A stretch of DNA of 64,000 nucleotides from assembly GCA_947304115.1 (NCBI GenBank), contig CAMZAE010000001.1, positions 1 to 64,000 of the forward strand, written 5' to 3'. The stretch is from an uncultured Prevotellaceae bacterium. Its GTDB lineage: Bacteria > Bacteroidota > Bacteroidia > Bacteroidales > Bacteroidaceae. Position numbers and translations under genes: made by a program. Of this stretch, positions 24,021 to 31,441 are shown piece by piece. Numbering within the stretch: the first letter of the stretch is position 1; the number at the start of each line of letters is the position of its first letter. A model generated the notes under the pieces. That model saw only the letters and a list, made by a program, of their open reading frames with translations, ran no database searches and was not told the origin of the DNA.

Positions 24021-24977
24021 TTATTCTTCTTTCTTTTCAGCCTTCTGACGTTGGGTGCGAACCGAATACTTGCGTTGCTTGGCTTTTGAGTCCTTTTCTT
24101 CCTCTTCTACTTTAGTCTCTTCCTGTTCCTTTTCTTCATTTTCCATTTCCTTGACTTTCGCCTTAGCCTTAGCTTCCGATTCCTTTGCACGCTGCTGGGC
24201 TTCTTTCGCTTTTGCCTCAGCATCTTTCACGGCCGCCTTGACAGCAGCCTGTTTCTCTTTTTCCTTTTCCTCTGCTTCCTTCTCTTTCTTTTCCTCATTC
24301 ACCTTTTCCTCTTTTGCCTTTTCTCCCTTTGCTTTTTCCTCTTTGGCCTTTTCCTCCTTTGTCTTTTCCTCTGCTTTATTCTTGTCAGGTGAAGTCGGTA
24401 CTGGTTTCTCTGTATTCTCTACTGCGGGAGATGTCTTGTCCTTCTTTTTCTCCTTGGCGCGCTTTGCTTGATTTTTAGCAGATGCCTTCAATTGTTCCTT
24501 CTCCAAAGCTTTGGCTTCCTTGGCCTGCCGTTTCTGCTCTGCTATAGCTGCCTTCTCCGCCATTTTCTTTTCCGCAGCCCTCTGCTTTATTTCGCGTTCT
24601 TTCGCAGCCTTTGCCTCTCTTGCCGCCTTAATCCTTGCCTCCACATCACCCTGAAGTTCTTCTGGAATATAAGGTTTCACCTGATAGAACTTCCCATTGC
24701 GCTTTGCTTCCTTAAGTTTTATCTTGTCCCTTTGAGCCTGTGTACGCGACTTCTCAAGATCGCGATTGAGCGTGCGAAGCGTTTTCTCTTCTTCCTTGAG
24801 TTTCATGCGAGTCTCCTTCAGTTGCTCCTTTACATCAGTGATACGCTCCTTAAGATATTTCTGAATGGTATCAGGATTAGAATAGAGAGCCTGAGCAGAA
24901 GCAACAGGACAAGATGTGAAAAGCAACGAAACCTGCAACAACATGCAAGCTAATATAGATTTCAATAACGGTTTCAT
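24021..24977 (-). CDS. Secreted Lys/Glu/Ala-rich coiled-coil protein
   Basis: 318 residues. The N-terminus is a signal peptide (MKPLLKSILACMLLQVSLLF, ending ASAQA). Residues about 35-75 are a heptad-type coiled coil (VKEQLKETRMKLKEEEKTLR). The rest is low-complexity charged helix built from KAKEEK, EEKAKGEK and AKAKEAQQ words and ending in a basic tail (RKYSVRTQRQKAEKKEE). TolA-like or spacer function is possible, but no conserved C-terminal domain is visible. The repeated KEEKAKEEKAKGEKAKEE tract (around residues 203-225) probably arose by slippage. The gene has its own ATTG-N20-TAATTTTG promoter. Confidence 0.7.
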   Translation of the reverse strand: MKPLLKSILACMLLQVSLLFTSCPVASAQALYSNPDTIQKYLKERITDVKEQLKETRMKLKEEEKTLRTLNRDLEKSRTQAQRDKIKLKEAKRNGKFYQVKPYIPEELQGDVEARIKAAREAKAAKEREIKQRAAEKKMAEKAAIAEQKRQAKEAKALEKEQLKASAKNQAKRAKEKKKDKTSPAVENTEKPVPTSPDKNKAEEKTKEEKAKEEKAKGEKAKEEKVNEEKKEKEAEEKEKEKQAAVKAAVKDAEAKAKEAQQRAKESEAKAKAKVKEMENEEKEQEETKVEEEEKDSKAKQRKYSVRTQRQKAEKKEE

Positions 24978-25002
24978 ATCGTGAACATATTATTTTCGTT
25001 TG

Positions 25003-25034
25003 CAAAATTATCAATAAATTAAGAAAGTTACAAT
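25003..25034 (-). promoter_or_regulatory. Promoter of the coiled-coil gene
   Basis: Minus strand: ATTG (25034-25031), 20 bases, TAATTTTG (25010-25003), then 25 bases to the ATG. Confidence 0.65.
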
Positions 25035-25140
25035 GAAGTTATAAAAAAAATGATTGAAAAAGGCTACAAACCATAAGCGGAACGCCGATATTTTCTTTTC
25101 ACGCCATTGAAAAGTTTGCTGCCGAATACGGAGTTTTTCA

Positions 25141-25224
25141 TTTTACGACGTAATTTCTACGTTTTACGTCGTAAATTGTATATTTTACGTCGTAATTTCT
25201 ACATTTTACGACGTGAAATGAAGA
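25141..25224. repeat. 21-bp tandem array of TTTTACGWCGTRA dyads
   Basis: Four exact-period 21-bp units start at 25141, 25162, 25183 and 25204. Each contains the palindrome TTACGWCGTAA (last unit CGTGA). The array sits between the divergent promoters of the coiled-coil gene and ilvC. A 64-codon plus-strand reading frame crossing it (repeating RRNFYxL) is a by-product of the 21-bp period. Confidence 0.9.
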
Positions 25225-25318
25225 ATTCCTCTGCCTGCATGACATTTCTCATTATACGGAAAGAGCAAACTCTGAAAGGAGATTTTTACATGTCTTGTTA
25301 ATCTTTCCTGTCTAAATC

Positions 25319-25349
25319 TTTGCTGTTTCCCCAATTATTTGTAATTTTG
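25319..25349 (+). promoter_or_regulatory. ilvC promoter
   Basis: TTTG at 25319-25322, 19 bases, TAATTTTG at 25342-25349. It leaves a leader of about 95 bases before the ilvC ATG. The leader has a small GGGGAAAATCCC hairpin, but I see no known riboswitch or attenuation peptide. Confidence 0.8.
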
Positions 25350-25449
25350 CGGGCGAAAACAGAACAGAGGAGGGGAAAATCCCTATTCTATCATGTCTTA
25401 ACAGACAAAACAGGAAAGATATAATTAACTATAAATCAACAAGGAAAAA

Positions 25450-26493
25450 ATGGCAAAAATGAATTTTGGCGGTGTCATCGAGGAAGTAATGACACGCGAA
25501 GAGTTCCCTCTTGAAAAAGCACGTGAAATACTGAAAAACGAGACCATCGCCGTCATCGGTTATGGTGTGCAAGGTCCTGGTCAGGCTTGCAATCTGCGCG
25601 ACAACGGCTTCAACGTCATCGTTGGTCAGCGTCAGGGCAAGACTTTCGAGAAAGCTATCGGCGACGGTTGGGTTCCTGGTCAGACGCTCTTCTCCATCGA
25701 AGAGGCTGCCGAGAAGGGTACCATCGTAATGTGTCTGCTTTCCGATGCAGCTGTGATGAGCGTTTGGCCCACTCTGCAGAAGTACCTCACTCCCGGCAAG
25801 GCACTCTATTTCTCTCATGGCTTCGCTATCACTTGGAGCGACCGCACCGGTTGCGTTCCTGCAAAGGACATCGACGTCATCATGGTGGCTCCTAAGGGAA
25901 GCGGCACCAGCCTTCGCACGATGTTCCTCGAAGGTCGCGGCCTGAACAGCTCTTATGCAGTCTATCAGGACGCTACAGGCCGTGCTCTTGACCGCACACT
26001 TGCTCTCGGCATCGGCATCGGCTCTGGCTATCTCTTCGAGACCACTTTCCAGCGCGAAGCTACCTCCGACCTCACTGGCGAGCGCGGCTCTCTGATGGGT
26101 GCCATTCAGGGCTTGCTCCTGGCTCAATACGAAGTGCTCCGCGAGAACGGACACACTCCTTCCGAGGCCTTCAACGAGACCGTCGAGGAGCTTACACAGA
26201 GCCTCATGCCTCTGTTTGCACAGAAGGGTATGGACTGGATGTATGCCAACTGCTCTACAACCGCTCAGCGCGGCGCTTTGGACTGGTTCCCCCGTTTCCA
26301 CGACGCCATCAAGCCCGTCATGCAGCAGCTTTATGCAAGCGTGAAGTGCGGCAACGAGGCACAGATCAGCATCGACTCCAACTCTAAGCCCGACTATCGC
26401 GTTGGCCTCGAGAAAGAACTTGCAGCCCTCCGCGAAAGCGAGATGTGGCGCACCGCCGAAACCGTCCGCAAACTCCGCCCCGAGAACAACTAA
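25450..26493 (+). CDS. ilvC: Ketol-acid reductoisomerase
   Basis: A 347-residue class I enzyme of valine/leucine/isoleucine synthesis. It converts acetolactate or acetohydroxybutyrate to dihydroxy acids using NAD(P)H and Mg. The Rossmann loop is GYGVQGPGQACNLRDNG (about 36-52). Later motifs include HGFAITW, VAPKGSGTS, the C-terminal all-alpha metal-binding domain (ATSDLTGERGSLMGAIQGLL) and NCSTTAQRGALDW. Codon choice is strongly biased (GGC, CTC, CGC, AAG), as expected of a highly expressed gene and unlike its low-complexity neighbours. It has its own promoter and terminator, and no other ilv genes are adjacent. Confidence 0.97.
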   Translation: MAKMNFGGVIEEVMTREEFPLEKAREILKNETIAVIGYGVQGPGQACNLRDNGFNVIVGQRQGKTFEKAIGDGWVPGQTLFSIEEAAEKGTIVMCLLSDAAVMSVWPTLQKYLTPGKALYFSHGFAITWSDRTGCVPAKDIDVIMVAPKGSGTSLRTMFLEGRGLNSSYAVYQDATGRALDRTLALGIGIGSGYLFETTFQREATSDLTGERGSLMGAIQGLLLAQYEVLRENGHTPSEAFNETVEELTQSLMPLFAQKGMDWMYANCSTTAQRGALDWFPRFHDAIKPVMQQLYASVKCGNEAQISIDSNSKPDYRVGLEKELAALRESEMWRTAETVRKLRPENN

Positions 26494-26512
26494 TTAATAC
26501 AATGACAGAGAA

Positions 26513-26548
26513 AGGGCGATGCGCGTTTTGTTGCGCATCGCCCTCTCT
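26513..26548 (+). terminator. ilvC terminator
   Basis: Perfect 12-base arms AGGGCGATGCGC (26513-26524) and GCGCATCGCCCT (26533-26544) with an 8-base loop, followed by a pyrimidine/T run, 20 bases after the stop. Confidence 0.85.
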
Positions 26549-26588
26549 TTGTAAGCGGAAACACCTTAAAGCAAGAGCAATGAAATAA

Positions 26589-27677
26589 TTACCAGTGTCT
26601 TTGTACGCAAGGTATCATGTATTTCTTTCCACCACGAATATATATACCTCCTTGTTGTCTGCATGGACTGACAACACGACCATTGAGGTCACATATCGAA
26701 GACACGTTGGAGCACCTTGCGATAACATCAGAAATAGGAGTGCTTTTATTAGACAAGAATTCTAAATAATCTTCATTGTAAATAAAATTGTAATGAGCGG
26801 TGTAAGTCTCTTTCTCTGTCACAGTCACATTCAAGCGATTACTGTCATACCTGTTTCCTTTGGGATCCGTCCATCCTGCAAACACCAACCGCCAATCCTC
26901 GACTTCTTCATCTATATCGTATTCTTCATTATATCTATATGTATAATGAATATATTCTTGATCTGATTTTAGAACTAACATATCGCTTATTTCATTGGCA
27001 GGATTGCTAATACTAAGATGCATACGCCCGCAAACTAACAATAGTACAATGTCAGGGTTTGCTATATCTTCCTTAGAAACAACTTCTTCTCCGTATTTTT
27101 CCGAGAGGACTTCAACTTCCTCTATGTTGTCAATGATACAACTGTAGTTAACACGTCCGAACACACCTGCAATTTCATTTATGGGAGCTTCGTCATAATA
27201 CTCTGTTTCATTATCTTCCGAATTATACCAACCTAATCTGGCATCGAACCCGAAAAGCCCATGCCCGTTATTTTCACCACTTAATGCACACATATTATTA
27301 GGAACATATAACTTATCTGGTATTCCATCTTTGTTGAGAGAATACCAACCATTGAAGTTATAGCCTTCTGCAGGTTTGCTAAACACATAAAAATTAACAT
27401 CTGGAGAGTCATAACAAGCTTGAATCATAACTTCGTCCGTGAAGAGTTCATCGTGGGGCGAATATGTTATATAAATCCCGTTGATGTCATAATCAAAATC
27501 CTCTTCAGAATAAGTTCCATAGACTTGACCTGCACCAGTAGGATAGGCTGTCACATGGTTACGAAACCAATAATAGCCCTCGTTATCCCCTGCCATTGCA
27601 GCCTGCACAGTAAAGAGAAGGAAAGCAAGCAACGACAATTGTTTCATGTTGAAGCATGAGAAGATAGAATTTTTCAT
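26589..27677 (-). CDS. Secreted hypothetical protein with InlB-type repeat and C-terminal sorting-like tail
   Basis: 362 residues. A signal peptide follows a second Met at position 11 (MKQLSLLAFLLFTVQAAMAG). Acidic beta-rich segments follow, two of which resemble Listeria-Bacteroides (InlB B) repeats: a KPAEGYNFNGWY part and a LVFAGWTDPKG...TYTAHY part at about residues 265-300. The C-terminus reads ICDLNGRVVSPC followed by GGIYIRGGKKYMI, the LNGRxV..GIYI pattern of Bacteroidales cell-surface/T9SS-like tails. The function is unknown, and it is probably surface-exposed. The start codon overlaps the upstream DUF4105 stop (ATGA), which supports the first Met. It is AT-richer than ilvC. Confidence 0.7.
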   Translation of the reverse strand: MKNSIFSCFNMKQLSLLAFLLFTVQAAMAGDNEGYYWFRNHVTAYPTGAGQVYGTYSEEDFDYDINGIYITYSPHDELFTDEVMIQACYDSPDVNFYVFSKPAEGYNFNGWYSLNKDGIPDKLYVPNNMCALSGENNGHGLFGFDARLGWYNSEDNETEYYDEAPINEIAGVFGRVNYSCIIDNIEEVEVLSEKYGEEVVSKEDIANPDIVLLLVCGRMHLSISNPANEISDMLVLKSDQEYIHYTYRYNEEYDIDEEVEDWRLVFAGWTDPKGNRYDSNRLNVTVTEKETYTAHYNFIYNEDYLEFLSNKSTPISDVIARCSNVSSICDLNGRVVSPCRQQGGIYIRGGKKYMIPCVQRHW

Positions 27678-28810
27678 AAGTTTTTCTTTTTTGTTTGATA
27701 TTGATAAATAAAAATAATTATGAGGTTTATGGTTAAGATGTAATGCGCATTGTCAGCCGCTTCATGGGGCATCATCTTCATGCCAAGCAACCATACCGCA
27801 AGAACTGCGGAATATGGAAGCAGCCACCAGCGTCGCCAAGGCCATAGCAGTAAAGGCAAGGGATTAAATGGCACTATAAGCCAATTCCAACTTGTGCATG
27901 GCAGGGAGGAGAATGCAAAGAGATAGACAAGCAGGATTCCCCAAGCAGCCTGTATGACCAGCAAAGGCCAAATGCAAAACATCCAATGCTTATACAGGCA
28001 TATCAAAGTGACAAGTAGCATCAAGGATGCACATACCACAGGAGATAGGAATGGTAAGGACAGCCCTTTTTTATCACCATAAGGCACCAATATCTGGCAT
28101 TCTCGGTCTAACACTCTATGCTCGTTGACGGTTGCATGCTGCAACACTTCAATCATATCCAAAGGGGTTATAATCTTCTCCCGCAGGCTAACCTCACGGT
28201 CGCCCTCTGTACCCACAAGGAAATAGAGAATAAATGCCGTCCAGGGTGAACGGTCGAGTTGGCGGCGTACCAATTCACGGCGGGACATGCTGAAGTGTTG
28301 AGGCCATTCGCCATAGGTAATAGCACCGTCTGGCTGGACTGCTTCATGTATCAACTGTACACAGGCGTGAACGCATCCACGCGCCATATAGTCGTAGGGG
28401 ATGTTGGTTCCCTGCGCCACGCGCTCGTCAAGCAGTTGCCACAGCCGTTGCTTCTGTGACACAGAGAGGTGTAGCTCATAGGATGCCACACCCCTGTGGG
28501 AGCCTCTGTAGATGTCAAGGAAGTCAGAAGTGGGAATCGCTATCATACCCATTTTCAGCCGTCCAGCTAAGAAGGTCAGTACGCGCTGACTGACGTCCTC
28601 ACTTTCGTAGCTAAAGCAATAGTCCAAATGGTGTGCCGGACACTCCATGCGCAGGAATGCATGGCCTATGCAGGAATAAAGCACGCTGCCAGGCTGTGCC
28701 ACCAGAACAGAAGCCTTGATGAAATCATCGTCTGGCTCTCTACCGTTTTCGGCACAGATACGACTGCTTACGGCAAAACTTAGGAATAAAACTATTATCA
28801 GTTTTTGCAT
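27674..28810 (-). CDS. DUF4105 (Lnb-type) membrane protein
   Basis: 378 residues from ATG 28810; the reading frame extends 23 codons upstream through non-coding sequence. A signal peptide (MQKLIIVLFLSFAVSSRICA) is followed by a DUF4105/Lnb N-terminal periplasmic domain (about 25-230: VLYSCIGHAFLRME, DYCFSYESEDVSQRVL, FLAGRLKMGM, DYMARGCVHACVQLIHEAV). Three to four C-terminal membrane spans follow (SLMLLVTLICLY, MFCIWPLLVIQAAWGILLVY, YSAVLAVWLLGMKM, ILTINLIIIFIYQY). Lnb-type enzymes act in lipoprotein N-terminal processing in some bacteria. Whether this family shares that activity is unknown. It is translationally coupled to the downstream secreted-protein gene. Confidence 0.8.
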   Translation of the reverse strand: MQKLIIVLFLSFAVSSRICAENGREPDDDFIKASVLVAQPGSVLYSCIGHAFLRMECPAHHLDYCFSYESEDVSQRVLTFLAGRLKMGMIAIPTSDFLDIYRGSHRGVASYELHLSVSQKQRLWQLLDERVAQGTNIPYDYMARGCVHACVQLIHEAVQPDGAITYGEWPQHFSMSRRELVRRQLDRSPWTAFILYFLVGTEGDREVSLREKIITPLDMIEVLQHATVNEHRVLDRECQILVPYGDKKGLSLPFLSPVVCASLMLLVTLICLYKHWMFCIWPLLVIQAAWGILLVYLFAFSSLPCTSWNWLIVPFNPLPLLLWPWRRWWLLPYSAVLAVWLLGMKMMPHEAADNAHYILTINLIIIFIYQYQTKKKNL

Positions 28811-28900
28811 CCTTCCTCCAAACTTTACATCCTTCCTGTTATGGAATAATGTTTTGCCTCCTGCTCCCGAATTCGGCATTCATAATGCTTTAAGATTTGG

Positions 28901-29001
28901 AAATAAAAAAAGCGTGGGAGTTGTTTCTTCCGCGCCTATCCCTGTAGTCAGGCTCTCGCATTGCCTTTTCCTAAGGATAAGCAACACAAGCCAGCCCACG
29001 C
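28901..29001 (-). ncRNA. Candidate structured small RNA (6S-like) ending in a poly-U terminator
   Basis: On the minus strand, closing arms GCGTGGG (29001-28995) and CCCACGC (28918-28912) bracket 90 bases and are followed at once by TTTTTTTATTT. Inside is an 11-pair stem (TGCTTATCCTT with AGGGATAGGCG, three wobbles) capped by AGGC/GCCT. Closing and inner stems are separated by a large bubble of about 11 and 14 bases. That layout (closing stem, big central bubble, long hairpin, short RNA) resembles 6S RNA; the Bacteroidota 6S-Flavo class has a similar size. Alternatively it is a cis-acting attenuator for the DUF4105 gene about 90 bases downstream. No clean promoter lies immediately before it; one 290 bases upstream (29287-29319) could read through. 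Confidence 0.4.
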
Positions 29002-29017
29002 CAAGCGATTATATAAG

Positions 29018-29340
29018 CTTTTGCTATACATTATATATAACATATAATAATATAGCATTGGCTGGAATATAATCCACCCACGCAAACGTCTTTGTTGCAT
29101 TACCGCTGTAGGAAAATTCAAATTTGCGAGATTTGACTACACAGACAGTAACGTCCGAAAACGCCTTTTTCCCCATGACAAGCCCCCTTTCCGTTCCCCC
29201 GAAGGAGGAAGGCCGGTGTACTCAGTCTTGGGATTCCATTAAGTTTTTTGGCCCGCCCTGCCTCGAAAGGCTGGCTTGGTCGTGTACAAATGTACGAAAT
29301 AATTTGTATTCAATGCAAGTTTTTAGCAAAAAATCACATG
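29018..29340. other. Gene-free spacer with AT-rich inverted repeat, GC palindrome copy and a leftward promoter
   Basis: 29021-29056 is an AT-rich imperfect inverted repeat bounded by GCTATA/TATAGC. 29182-29214 is a copy of the GC-rich palindromic repeat also found in nudC and the FHA gene. A minus-strand promoter CTTG-N21-TACATTTG spans 29319-29287 and points left. Downstream of it is a GC-rich folded stretch (29220-29280). No credible reading frame spans the region on either strand. Confidence 0.5.
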
Positions 29341-29391
29341 ATATATGGAGAATTTCTATGAAATGTGGCAACTTGACTGCATGTACAAGAA

Positions 29392-29422
29392 AGCCCCCTG
29401 GAGTTTCTAACTTCAGGGGGCT
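29392..29422 (-). terminator. Terminator of the outer-membrane protein gene / cstA operon
   Basis: Perfect 9-base arms AGCCCCCTG (29392-29400) and CAGGGGGCT (29414-29422). On the minus strand the second arm is followed by TTCTTG, 37 bases after the 29459 stop. Confidence 0.75.
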
Positions 29423-29458
29423 GTTCCGTTTAATGCTTTACCAAGCCTTTACGCTCGT

Positions 29459-29950
29459 TTAGAAGTAATAGCCGAAGCTCAGCTTCAAACCAACTTTCGT
29501 GAAGTCCTTGAAGTGGTTCAGGCACATGTCAACATAGAGAGAGGGTTCAATGCTGACGTGGTCGTTCAAGTAGAAGCAGTAACCAACCTCTGGAGCCAGA
29601 TAAGCATTGTGAGCCGTTTCTGCACCTCCACCTGCGTTGTTAAGGCCATACCTCACGTCGCCACCGAAGAAGAGGCCATTGTCTTTCACATAGTAGCGAG
29701 CGCCTGCGCCCAAGTTAAATTCATTGGCACCACCAGTGTGTTCCCATCCTATCAGGCCTTTCAGCATCCAATTGTTAGCAATAAAGTAGCCGCCTCCTGC
29801 CTCGATATTCATGCAAAAGCCAGGAACCTTGGAATAACTCAGGCCAAAGCCGCTGAGAGAAGCATTGACGTACTTTGTTCCCTTCTCGAACTGTGCAAAA
29901 GCACCCATTGAAACGACTGCGAAAAGCAGTGAAAGAATTAGTTTTTTCAT
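29459..29950 (-). CDS. Small outer-membrane beta-barrel protein
   Basis: 163 residues with a clean signal peptide (MKKLILSLLFAVVSMGAFAQ) and about eight amphipathic strands (KYVNASLSGFGLSYSKV, CMNIEAGGGYFIAN, EFNLGAGARYYVKD, GGDVRYGLN, YLAPEVGYCFYLN) ending in a C-terminal aromatic (LSFGYYF), the usual barrel-insertion signal. It belongs to the outer-membrane-beta-barrel/OmpW-like class; ligand unknown. It begins 8 bases after the CstA stop, so it is probably the last gene of the cstA transcript and may supply outer-membrane passage or a structural role. Confidence 0.8.
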   Translation of the reverse strand: MKKLILSLLFAVVSMGAFAQFEKGTKYVNASLSGFGLSYSKVPGFCMNIEAGGGYFIANNWMLKGLIGWEHTGGANEFNLGAGARYYVKDNGLFFGGDVRYGLNNAGGGAETAHNAYLAPEVGYCFYLNDHVSIEPSLYVDMCLNHFKDFTKVGLKLSFGYYF

Positions 29951-29958
29951 AATGATTG

Positions 29959-31404
29959 TTATTTGTGGTTAGTATTATGATGAATATATTTCCAATAGTG
30001 GAAGCCCTGCAAAGCCATTAGGCCGAAGCCGACAGCAAGGCCTACTGACAGCGGCAAGTGGAAGCCTTCGGGACTGGTGAGGAGGTAGCTGGTGGTGACA
30101 ACAGCCATGAAGAGCGCGGGAATGAATGCAATCAGGCAATTGTAGTTTCTTCTCGTCAGCCACACAGCCGCTGCCCAGAGCATGAAGCAGGCAAGCGTTT
30201 GGTTCGTCCAGGCGAAGTAGCGCCAAAGTACGCCAAAGTCGATAAAGAACAGACCTGTTGTGATAGCAAAGAAGGGCAGGCAGAGCAAAAGGCGATGCTT
30301 AATGCTTTTCTGGTCGTAGCCCAGGAAGTCGGCAGCAATAAGTCGTGCACTTCTGAAGGCTGTATCACCACTGGTGATGGGTGCAGCAACCACGCCAAGA
30401 ATGGCAAGGACGGCGCCAATCGCTCCCATCCAACCTACGCTAATCTCTTTGACCACGATGGCTGGATTGCCCAAAGCGGCAAGCTTCTCGTAGGCCGTCG
30501 CTCCCTCTGGACCTGGCAGAGTGCTGGCGAACTTGACGGCTGCGGCAGCCCAGATGAGTGCCACAACGCCCTCGGTTATCATGGCTCCGTAGAAGACAGG
30601 GCGGCCAAGGCGTTCACTTGTGAGGCATCGAGCCATCAAAGGACTCTGGGTGCCGTGGAAGCCGCTAATTGCGCCACAAGCTATCGTGATGCAGAGCATC
30701 GGGAAGATGGGCAGCCCCTTCGGATGATGGGTGATGAAAGGAGCATCGGTAATCTCAGGCATCCAACCTTCCTTCGTGTAAATGCCCCAGCAAATGCCGA
30801 CGGCCATCGCCAAGAGAGCAAATCCAAACAAGGGATAAATTCTGCCGATGAGCTTGTCGATGGGCAGCAAGGTGGCAAGGATAAAGTAAAGAAAGATGGC
30901 GATCAGCCAAAAGCTGTTCGAGAAGAACCAGCCTTTGTCGGGCGTCATGTTGTCGAGCAAGGAAGCCGGTGTTGTCACAAAGACTGCGCCAACCAAAACC
31001 AAGAGTACGAGTGCGCCGACTCGCATCACCAGTCGCATCGTCGGTCCCAGCTCGTTGCCGATAATCTCGGGCAGGGAAACGCCACCGTCGCGAATACATA
31101 TCATGCCGCAAAGGTAGTCGTGAACGGCTCCCGCGAAGATGCAGCCGAGCACTATCCAAAGGTATGCCGCAGGGCCATAGAGGATGCCCATAATGGCTCC
31201 GAAGATAGGGCCGGTGCCAGCAATGTTGAGAAACTGGATGAGGAACACTCGCCAAGCAGGAAGAGGGATGTAGTCAACGCCGTCCTGCTTCTCATAGCAA
31301 GGCATCTTAGCGGCATCACTCGGACGAATGACGCGCTCAACAAAACTTCCATACAGGAAATAGCCTAAAATCAGGCAAAGAAGGGAAACAGAGAATGTTA
31401 TCAT
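29959..31404 (-). CDS. cstA: Carbon starvation protein CstA family transporter (copy 2)
   Basis: A 481-residue inner-membrane protein with about 13 hydrophobic spans and CstA hallmarks: IPLPAWRVFLIQFLNIAGTG, PIFGAIMGILYGPAA, GAVHDYLCGMICIRDGG, SGFHGTQSPLMARC, ITEGVVALIWAAAAVKFA, APITSGDTAFRSARL. CstA/BtsT proteins import pyruvate or peptides; which applies here is not known. It lies 37 bases downstream of a second CstA gene and is clearly a paralogue, matching through the core blocks. The gap between the two genes holds ACGATTTGACGATTTACAAT-type word repeats rather than a promoter, so they are co-transcribed. Confidence 0.92.
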   Translation of the reverse strand: MITFSVSLLCLILGYFLYGSFVERVIRPSDAAKMPCYEKQDGVDYIPLPAWRVFLIQFLNIAGTGPIFGAIMGILYGPAAYLWIVLGCIFAGAVHDYLCGMICIRDGGVSLPEIIGNELGPTMRLVMRVGALVLLVLVGAVFVTTPASLLDNMTPDKGWFFSNSFWLIAIFLYFILATLLPIDKLIGRIYPLFGFALLAMAVGICWGIYTKEGWMPEITDAPFITHHPKGLPIFPMLCITIACGAISGFHGTQSPLMARCLTSERLGRPVFYGAMITEGVVALIWAAAAVKFASTLPGPEGATAYEKLAALGNPAIVVKEISVGWMGAIGAVLAILGVVAAPITSGDTAFRSARLIAADFLGYDQKSIKHRLLLCLPFFAITTGLFFIDFGVLWRYFAWTNQTLACFMLWAAAVWLTRRNYNCLIAFIPALFMAVVTTSYLLTSPEGFHLPLSVGLAVGFGLMALQGFHYWKYIHHNTNHK

Positions 31405-31441
31405 CTCTTTATTTACGATTTGACGATTTACAATTTACGAT

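Noticed and set aside
25107..25301. 64-codon plus-strand frame with repeating RRNFYxL heptads
   Set aside because: The 7-residue period is the translation of the 21-bp tandem array, and no conserved flanks or start context support a gene.
28901..29290. tmRNA, RNase P RNA or SRP RNA on the minus strand
   Set aside because: I looked for the tRNA-like ends and tag frame, the conserved GAGGAAAGTCCGGGC block and the GGAAGCAGC loop; none is present.
29124..29462. 113-codon plus-strand frame over the 29.1-29.46 kb spacer
   Set aside because: It runs through a palindromic repeat, a promoter on the other strand and a strong terminator hairpin, with no protein-like composition.
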